5,267 bases of DNA. Origin: Planctomycetaceae bacterium UBA6172. GTDB taxonomy: Bacteria > Planctomycetota > Planctomycetia > Pirellulales > Pirellulaceae. The DNA lies in NCBI GenBank assembly GCA_002422955.1, contig DITY01000146.1:1-5267 (forward strand). The letters are read 5' to 3'. A program made the position numbers and the translations under genes. How positions within the stretch are numbered: position 1 is the first letter of the stretch; the number at the start of each line of letters is the position of its first letter. Below, piece after piece: positions 1 through 5,267 of the stretch. The notes under the pieces are model-generated. The model saw only the letters and a list, made by a program, of their open reading frames with translations, was not told where the DNA came from and did no database searches.

Positions 1-3000
1 CGGTGCGCGGAGCGCCAACGTCGACCCGAATCGGTTCGGGGATTCGCTGACCGGCCGTTACCAGATGGAAATCCGCCGAGTGGACGATCTCGCGGCATGG
101 TCGTCAGACCTAGACGGAATCGTTTATTTCAACACGTTTGATACCAACGACCGGCACCTCAACGAGTTGCAAGTGACCGCAACGCTCGGCTACGAAGCCG
201 GCGAAGCGTTCGACACGGCACTGCCACCGGTTGCCGAATTACGGGAATTGATCACGACTTTAGTGCCGGGGTTATCGGTCCCCCCGGGCTCCGCGGTCGA
301 TGACATCCTGCCAGGAGCGTTTGCGACCTGGGGCGCGGCTACCGCTCCCGACATCGAGCCGATTTTCGGCTCACGCTCACTCGCCACGCCCGCAACGTAT
401 GGCGCGATGCCGCTGCCGCTGCAAGGCCCGACAGGGCTGACCCAGCAGGCGGCCGCGGTTTACCGCGCGACGCCAGCGGACCTCGGTTCTCCCGCGACCG
501 GACGAGGCGTAATCCGCTTCCAGTACAGCGTCAGCAGCAAGTTGAACACGCATGGGCTGCTGTTCCTGATCGACGATGTTCCCCAACTGCTCGTCTCTCC
601 GCCCGCACCGGTCGAAGGGGCCATCACCGAACCGCCGAACATTTTGGCTTCGGGCGAACGCCGCTCGGTGACGGTCGAATTCCCGTTCCTGAGCGAAACT
701 TCGGAACTGACGTGGGTCTACCTGTTCGCGGAAGATCAAGCCGGCGCGGAAGGTTCCAATCGGGCGTGGATCGATAACATCGTGGTCCTGCAAGGGGATG
801 GTGCCACCGGTTTCGAAGCCGATCGCAATCGTCCGCGGCCACAGGGTTTGTTCCTTGTCGAATCGAATCTGATCACCGGCTCCGCTCAGCACGGGATCAA
901 CGTCCAGCCGGGGAGCACCCAAGCCGGTGGCAGCGTTCCCCATCCGGGCTCGACCATCAACTTCCCGCAGATCAACAGTGAACGCCTCGTTCCCGGCGTC
1001 GTCATCCAGAACAACATCATCGCCGGTTCCTCTGGCATCCGCTTCCAAGGCGAGACGTCGGCAGACCCCCAGCGGCCCGTGCCTTTCGGCCGGATATTGA
1101 ACAACACGTTGGTGGGTGCTTCGGCCGGGACTGGGATCGAAGTCCTGGGCAACGCCAGCCCGACCCTGATGAACAACATCATCACCCAGTTCGCGACCGG
1201 GATCGGCGGGGCCACGGCCAACACCGTGATCACCTCGAATTACTTCCAGGCCAACACGGCCAATGGTCCCGTCGGTACGAGCGAGATCATTCGTCCCGCC
1301 GGTACGCCGCTGTTCGTCAATGCGGCCAACCGCAACTTCTACTTGGTTTCCGGTTCGGCGGCCATCGACAGTTCGCTCAACACGTTGCAAGACCGCTTCA
1401 ACTACGTCAACTTCAAGAACGCGATCGGCATCCCGCCATCCCCGCTCGTCGCTCCCGACCGCGACGTGTTCGGGCAACTGCGCGTCGACTCGGATCAATC
1501 ACCTGGCGGTGGCGGTTCGTCGGTCTTCAAGGATCGCGGCGCGGTCGATCGTGCCGACTTTGATGCCCCGTTCGCGGTGCTGCTCGATCCGATCGACAAC
1601 GACATCAGCGGCATCGATCGCGATCCCAACCTGACCGTCGTTTCGCTCGACAATCCCATCGTCGACTCATTCTCGATCCTGCTGACGGACGGCCGCGGCC
1701 CCAATTCGCCGTTCGAAGGTACCGGAGTCAATCCGTTGACCGTCACGCCGAGCGTGGTGACGTTGCGACGCAACAACCGACCGCTCGTCGAAGGCCGGGA
1801 CTACATCCTCGGGTTCAATCCCTCCACGGGCGAGATGCGGCTGACACCGCTATCGGCCCTCTGGCAACCGGCTGGCGTCTATGAGATCACGCTCAACAAC
1901 CAGATCATCGCCGACCGAGCCGGAAATCTGCTGCGCAACAATCAGCCCGACGGCTCGACCAAGTTCATCATCATCCTGCCCGAAGTTGGGCTCGATTTCG
2001 GTGACGCCCCCAACAGCTACGGCACCCTGCTGGCAAGTGATGGGGCCCGTCACGCCCTGATCGATGGTGCGAGCCCACGATTGGGCCAGCGTGTGGATGC
2101 CGAAGCCGATGGCAAGCTACCCGTCGTGGGGACGAATCAGCCCAGCGACGATGCGGCTTCCGCGATTCAATTGCAGGTCGTTCGCGGGGGTGGTTTCTTG
2201 ATCGCCGGCTCCGGACTGGCCGAGGCGACGATCACACTCACGGCGACACCGCTCTCCGGGGACATGATCCGCATCGACAACGGGAACGGCCCGCTGACGT
2301 TCGAACTGGTGACGGCCGGAATTGCGCCGATTGCGGGGAATGTTGCAGTCCGCTTCAACCCCTCCGATTCACTCGCCGTGATCGCCGGCAAGCTGAGCGA
2401 CGCGATCGCATCGCGACTCAACCGGGATGGAGATGCTTTCTCCGTAGGTCTCGTGGCGGGCGCTACCGATCCGACTATCGCCTTGGCTAATCTCGACGAC
2501 GAAGATGGGGTTGGCATCGGCACGCTCGACCACAATGGCAATTCCTACATCACCTTCATGCGACCAGACGGTACGGCGCAATACCCGGAAACGACCACCG
2601 ACAACGAACAGGTACTCGGGTTCCTCAACCCGCTGGAACCGGCGGGTGCCAAATTGGCCGTTACGGTGACCGGTGTCGGTTTCCTGGACGGCTGGATTGA
2701 CTTCAATGGCAACGGGGTTTTCGAAGCCTCCGAAAAAGTCGCCAACAGCCAACCGGTTGTGAATGGCGTCAACTACCTGACGATCTTCACGCCCATCGAT
2801 ACGACCGACAAACTGACTTGGTCCCGATTCCGTCTGTCTCCCGAGGGCGGCTTGGAACCGACCGGACTCGCGATCGGTGGGGAAGTCGAAGATTTCCGTG
2901 TCCAGATCATCGCGATCGATCGACCTGTCGCGCGGAACGACGCCTCGGTCGTGGGTGACGTGGTTTATCGACTCAATGAGGATGCCATCCTGGATACCCA

Positions 3001-5267
3001 GGCAGCCGGTTTCGCCTCGATCATCGATAACGATGTGATCGATCCGGACACATTCACCCCGGTCCGGGCGATCTTGGTCACCGGCCCCTCCAACGCGGCC
3101 AACTTCACGCTCGATCCGCTGACGGGGCATTTTGTCTACCAGCCACGCGCCGATTTCGCCGGCTTGGATACCTTCACTTACTACCTCGCGGATCAGCAGA
3201 GTGCGATCGATGCGAATATTTCGGTCACCAATCCGGTGATCGCGACCGTCACGATCGACATTCGTCCGGTCAATGACGCGCCCTTGGCGGCTCATCAGTC
3301 ATTCACCACGCTCGAAAGCCAGCCAACCCCGGCCATCGGCGATCCGCCCCAGGTCGGCCGCGGGCAGAACCCGGTGACGATTACCGCCACCGATCTGCTG
3401 GGCAACGCCCGGGCTCATCAGAATCCCCAGTATCCGTCGGCAGTCGCTCCGGCAGCGCCGTGGGATGAAACCGACCAGAGCCTGCGGGTGGTTGAAATCA
3501 TCCTCCCCGCCGTTCTGCTCGATGGCAGCATCAGCGACGCCGGGCAGGTAATCAGCGCCAGCGACGCCAATGCCTCTGGCGAAGTCATCCTACGGACCGT
3601 TCGCGGTACGCTGGTGGCGAGGTTCGTGACTCAGGATACGCCCCAAACGCCGTTCATCGCCACGGTCGGATCCTTGATCGATCTGACCTACACGTCGGAC
3701 GACTATTTGAATCGTGACAACGTCGCACTGATCCCCGCTTCCGTCACCGGCCGAGGTGTCGATTCGTTCGATTTCTTCCGGTTCACGATCGAGGACGATG
3801 GGCTGTTGATCGATCCCGACACGGTCGATGATAATGATTTCTCGATTGTCGAAGACGATCAGTTCAATGTCGCTAGGCTGCGGCACACTGCCGTCGCCCT
3901 GCTCGATGTCGCGCCCCGGAACGATTTCCCGATCCCGACCAACGACGTGATTAGCGTCGGTACGATCGGGGCGGGGATTTCCACCCCGGCCGGTTCGCTC
4001 ACCCCGATCGATTTGAACACCGATTGGAGTCAGTACTTCATCGGCTTGGGCATGCTGCCGCTGGACGTGCCAGTCCCGCAGGAAGACACGATCTTGGTCA
4101 TTCCGGCCGCCTTCCTGCTGCGAAATGATCTGGCCGGCCAAGTGATCTCGGTCGACGAGAATGGCATGACTCTGGGCGAAGCCAACGACGGCGCCCTGCG
4201 GATCGCGTCGGCAACGCTGGTGACCTCCCCGGCCTCCGGTGGCGGCAGCATCAGTGTCAACGCGGCTGGCGATGTCGAGTTCCGCGCGCCGACCGACTAC
4301 TACGGCGATATCGTCTTCACCTACGTCGTTCAGGACAGCGGTATCGACGAGACGGTTGCAGGCGGTCGAGTCATTGCGCCCCTCACGGCGACCGGTACCG
4401 TCACGGTTGCGGTGCAACCGGTTAACGATGCGCCGATCCCATTCGATCGCAACTTGGCTTTCAACGAAGCCGGCGACCCGGGCGTCGACATGTTCACGTT
4501 CACCGCCAATCAATTGCTGATGGGCAGTGGCTCCGAAATTCCTGCCGTGCCCGGCACACTCACCCCCGCCTTGGTCGCACCGTTCACCGAAACGGAACAA
4601 TCTCTACGGGTGGTCGCCTTCACCACCACTCAAGGTACGGTCGACGTCGCCGAGTTGTCCGACTACACCGGCCCGGGGACTGGCAACGGGATGTTGACGC
4701 TCGCCAGCGACGCCGGCGGTTATTTCGAGTTCGATATCGTCGCGGGTGCCCTGACAACCGCACGCTTCTTCGGGGATGACGACTACAACGAGATCGCCCC
4801 GTTCAATCCGACCGAATTGCTGAAGTTCACGATCGAGGACAACGGCCGAACCACCGACCCACAGACGAACCAGGTTGTGTTCCTTCCGGCGGTCCGATCG
4901 ACCTCGCAGGCAACCCTGACGATCACGGTCGGTGAAGCCAATGACGCGCCGATTTTCACCCTGCCAGAAGCGGGCTTCATCTTTGACGAAAACAACGGCG
5001 TCTCGGTCGTCCAAACCAGTTTCGCCACCACCGTCGCCCCGGGTCCGCTGACAGCGCTCGACGAACTGCGTCTGCAGAACGTTTCGTTTGTACTGACCGA
5101 GGTAAATGTTCCCACCGGCCTGATGACCGCGATTCCGACCATCGCCGTGGTCGGCGGACCCAACGCCTGGGCCGGTACCGGGACGCTGACCGTCTTCCCG
5201 GCGGCCGATGCCTTCGGCTTCGCCGTCTACGACGTCACCGCTACCGATGACGATCCGGTCAACCCCC
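1..5267 (+). CDS. Giant modular surface/secreted protein (beta-helix, GEVED and cadherin-like repeats), partial at both ends
   Basis: One frame is open from base 2 to 5266 (1,755 codons) without a stop, and the translation shows recognisable domains along its length, so this is the real gene. In order: a beta-rich N-terminal segment (residues 1-166), a jelly-roll-like module (167-263), a parallel beta-helix (280-461), a linker with an Ig-like domain (484-659), a GEVED domain with an insert (664-970), and five cadherin/Ig-like repeats (974-1755, the last cut). The in-frame ATG at base 65 is Met22 inside a beta-strand motif and is not a believable start. The signal peptide and any C-terminal anchor or sorting signal lie outside the window. 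No cysteine and about 10 lysines were seen; Asp and Glu are abundant. From family knowledge, such proteins are exported and act in adhesion, matrix or glycan binding, often with Ca2+. The exact role here is unknown. Planctomycetal origin is inferred from domain style. Confidence 0.93.
2..499 (+). other. N-terminal visible segment of the giant protein: end of a beta-rich module plus unrecognised region
   Basis: Residues 1-166 of the fragment. The opening part, with GRYQMEIRRVDD at residues 18-29, reads like the closing strand of a beta-sandwich of the pre-peptidase C-terminal (PPC) kind, where a 'Y.mEIR' strand follows a 'GDSLTGRY' turn. That similarity is by eye and weak. The rest, roughly residues 30-166, contains an Asp/Asn-rich stretch (FDTNDRHLNE) and a Pro/Ala/Gly-rich part that I do not recognise. 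It has no membrane segment, signal peptide or Cys. It may belong to a module that continues upstream of the window. Confidence 0.45.
500..790 (+). other. Jelly-roll-like (MAM/ConA-type) beta-sandwich module
   Basis: Residues 167-263. The pattern runs GRGVIRFQYSVSS at the start, a LLFLIDD strand, a 'GERRSVTVEF' strand, then LTWVYLFAEDQAG and finally AWIDNIVV at about 255-262. The combination of a 'tW.Y.kD...G...awIDnI' ending with an early 'i.F.y.vss' strand is common in bacterial secreted proteins with lectin-like (MAM/concanavalin-like) folds. This suggests a carbohydrate- or protein-binding module placed just before the beta-helix. Ligand residues cannot be assigned from sequence alone. Confidence 0.5.
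839..1384 (+). other. Right-handed parallel beta-helix region
   Basis: Residues 280-461. At least five rungs can be seen, each with an Asn at the turn: ESNLITGS (N289), VIQNNIIAGSSGI (N337/N338), ILNNTLVGASAGTGI (N367/N368), LMNNIITQFATGI (N391/N392) and ITSNYFQANT (N413). Gaps between turns are about 48, 30, 24 and 21 residues, and the last three are close to one helix coil each. The block ends with NFYLVSGSAAIDSSLNT, the 'f.L..gSpaID.g' closing motif that ends many bacterial PbH1 beta-helix domains. Members of this fold include polysaccharide lyases and adhesins. No catalytic residues are evident, so a structural or binding role is as likely as an enzymatic one. Confidence 0.75.
1451..1978 (+). 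other. FKDRGAVDRADF linker, Asp-rich loop and Ig-like domain
   Basis: Residues 484-659. The segment opens with DRDVFGQLRVDS (486-497), a Gly-rich turn and VFKDRGAVDRADF (508-520), a junction I associate with large planctomycetal proteins directly after beta-helix blocks. Next comes an Asp-rich loop, DPIDNDISGIDRDPN (529-543), which could bind Ca2+. An Ig-like sandwich follows, with strands FSILLTD, PSVVTLRRNNRPL, GRDYILGFNPSTGEMRLTPL, and AGVYEITL ending near DRAGN (638-642). 'Y.v.l....v.D.aGN' is the usual ending of bacterial Ig-like (Big) domains. The role is probably spacer or connector between the helix and the GEVED domain. Confidence 0.6.
1991..2911 (+). other. GEVED domain, split by an internal insert
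   Basis: Residues 664-970. The family landmarks appear in order: DFGDAPNSYGT (665-675), ARH and LGQRVDAEADG (ending at 704), DDEDGV (832-837), GWIDFNGNGVFEASE (897-911), WSRFRLS, and GGEVEDFRVQI (959-969), which gives the domain its name. In ordinary members the DAE.DG and DDEDGV motifs lie close together; here about 127 residues separate them, so the domain carries an insert. The loop from D900 to E911 matches an EF-hand-like calcium loop. GEVED domains occur in large secreted bacterial proteins; their ligand is not established to my knowledge. Confidence 0.85.
2114..2491 (+). other. Inserted module within the GEVED domain
   Basis: Residues 705-830, between the DAEADG and DDEDGV motifs. Its core reads LSGDMIRIDNGNGPLTFEL at about 752-770, then a GNVAVRFNPSDSLAVIAGKLSDAI stretch, followed by a short beta segment. 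The pattern 'sGD.i.Id.g.g..tFEl ... v.f...d....va..l..aI' resembles a small beta-alpha module that recurs in giant planctomycetal proteins ('dG.tF.idDG....tFEf...'). I recognise the pattern but cannot name a family with certainty. The reading frame and codon use run smoothly through both edges, so it is part of the protein and not a DNA-level insertion scar. Confidence 0.55.
2921..3283 (+). repeat. Cadherin/Ig-like tandem repeat A (short type)
   Basis: Residues 974-1094. It starts with RPVARNDAS, continues with YRLNEDAIL (NED at 992-994) and a SIIDNDVIDPD turn, then FTLDPLTGHFVYQPRADFAGLDTFTYYLAD (D1051 opens the DFAG.D.FTY motif), and closes with IRPVNDAP (VNDAP at 1090-1094). This is the standard layout of the tandem cadherin-like domain of bacterial adhesins (NEDt..l...l..NDtD.d......g.f.YtP..df.G.DsFtY...D...VNDAP). 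Acidic residues at the domain joints usually bind Ca2+ in relatives. Confidence 0.8.
3284..3931 (+). repeat. Cadherin/Ig-like tandem repeat B (long type)
   Basis: Residues 1095-1310. It carries TITATDLLGNA, ETDQSLRVV (1156-1164), a long middle part with a SGEVILRTVRGTLVARF strand pair and YTSDDYLNRDN, FFRFTIEDDG (FTIEDDG at 1261-1267), an Asp-rich loop (DPDTVDDND) and the ending VAPRNDFP (1303-1310), a variant of VNDAP. At about 216 residues it is longer than repeat A and shares its distinctive motifs with repeat D, not with its neighbours. Confidence 0.7.
3932..4435 (+). repeat. Cadherin/Ig-like tandem repeat C (short type)
   Basis: Residues 1311-1478. After about 45 residues of lead-in, it has VPQEDTILVIPAAFLLRNDLAG (QED at 1360-1362, counterpart of NED in repeat A), a GGGSISVNAAGDVEFRAP strand pair, DYYGDIVFTYVVQDSG (D1432 onward, counterpart of DFAGLDTFTYYLAD) and VQPVNDAP (VNDAP at 1474-1478). 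It therefore matches repeat A in layout. Confidence 0.75.
4436..4951 (+). repeat. Cadherin/Ig-like tandem repeat D (long type)
   Basis: Residues 1479-1650. It contains FNEAGDPG (E1489), TFTANQLLMG (like TITATDLLGN of repeat B), ETEQSLRVV (1530-1538), a GYFEFDIVAGALTTARFF strand pair, GDDDYNE (like SDDYLNRD), LLKFTIEDNG (FTIEDNG at 1609-1615) and the ending VGEANDAP (NDAP at 1647-1650). Its match to repeat B is clear along most of the length. The 15 bases coding FTIED are identical in both, at 3782-3796 and 4826-4840. Confidence 0.75.
4952..5266 (+). repeat. Cadherin/Ig-like tandem repeat E, cut by the window end
   Basis: Residues 1651-1755. It begins IFTLPEAGFIFDENNG (DEN at 1662-1664), continues with LQNVSFVLTEVNVP, PTIAVVGGPNAWAGTGTLTVFPAADAFGFAVYDVTATDDDP, and stops at the window edge before any VNDAP-type ending. 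The 'gtLtv.p..da.G.a.y.v.a.DdD' ending is a third variant of the cadherin/Ig-like fold, different from types A/C and B/D. The repeat array very probably continues downstream. Confidence 0.65.

Noticed and set aside
65..67. In-frame ATG as a possible start of the gene
   Set aside because: The frame is open upstream to the window edge, the Met lies within a GRYQMEIRR strand, no signal peptide follows, and no purine-rich ribosome site precedes it at the right spacing.
377..1498. Long antisense open frame of 373 codons on the - strand, and similar ones at 2369-3295, 3590-4600 and 4604-5014
   Set aside because: All share codon boundaries with the + strand gene, so they are broken only where the sense gene uses TCA, TTA or CTA. 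Their ends fall exactly on such codons (TCA at 377 and 2369, CTA at 3590 and 4604). A GC-rich gene that avoids these codons makes long antisense frames by chance, and the translations are Arg/Asp-rich without any recognisable domain.
1263..1634. Out-of-frame + strand open frames here and at 4239-4520
   Set aside because: They overlap well-supported domains of the main frame, have low-complexity Ser/Arg/Thr-rich translations, and lack a credible ribosome binding site.
2913..2922. Perfect palindrome CGATCGATCG, with similar GATC/ATCGAT-rich spots such as around 1611-1624
   Set aside because: These come from runs of Ile (ATC) and Asp (GAT) codons, often next to Arg (CGN), inside clearly coding sequence. 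They are not regularly placed, so there is no support for an operator or origin.
3782..4840. Identical 15-base stretches at 3782-3796 and 4826-4840 as a possible DNA repeat or recombination site
   Set aside because: Both encode FTIED at the same position of homologous protein repeats B and D. The surrounding DNA is diverged, so they are conserved remnants of domain duplication and not a mobile-element or attachment repeat.
1..5267. CRISPR array, tRNA/rRNA, insertion sequence, promoter or terminator
   Set aside because: The whole window is one open coding frame with continuous domain structure. I saw no regularly spaced identical repeats, no terminal inverted repeats with a transposase, and no non-coding gap in which regulatory sites would be expected.

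Overview
The window lies entirely inside one very large protein-coding gene on the + strand. The frame whose first full codon begins at base 2 stays open for 1,755 codons to base 5266, with no stop codon and no convincing start. Both ends of the gene lie outside the window. There is no intergenic DNA, RNA gene, promoter, terminator, mobile element or CRISPR array here. Residue n of the visible fragment begins at base 3n-1, and the residue numbers below use that scheme.

The product is a modular, probably extracellular or cell-surface protein. Its domain style is typical of giant proteins of Planctomycetota, most likely Pirellulales. The clues are a DFGDAP...GWIDFNGNG...GEVEDF (GEVED) domain, VNDAP-ending cadherin/Ig-like tandem repeats, an FKDRGAVDRADF linker, a right-handed beta-helix with NNI turns, and GC-rich DNA with strong use of GC-ending codons. 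The taxon is inferred from protein style alone.

Layout from N- to C-terminal side: (1) bases 2-499, the tail of a beta-rich module and an unrecognised segment; (2) 500-790, a jelly-roll-like (MAM/ConA-type) module ending in WIDNIVV; (3) 839-1384, a parallel beta-helix with an asparagine ladder; (4) 1451-1978, an FKDRGAVDRADF linker, an Asp-rich loop and an Ig-like domain ending near a DRAGN motif; (5) 1991-2911, a GEVED domain interrupted by an insert of about 126 residues; (6) 2921-5266, five consecutive cadherin/Ig-like repeats. In that last block a short 'NED/QED' type alternates with a longer 'ETxQSLRVV...FTIEDxG' type, and the fifth repeat is cut by the window end.

The fragment has no cysteine and only about 10 lysines by my reading, is strongly acidic, and carries several Asp/Asn-rich loops that look able to bind calcium. 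This fits a calcium-stiffened surface adhesin, matrix or carbohydrate-binding protein, but no catalytic site or specific ligand can be read. I found no multi-gene system. The points of most interest are the split GEVED domain, the two-module repeat period and the unusual composition.
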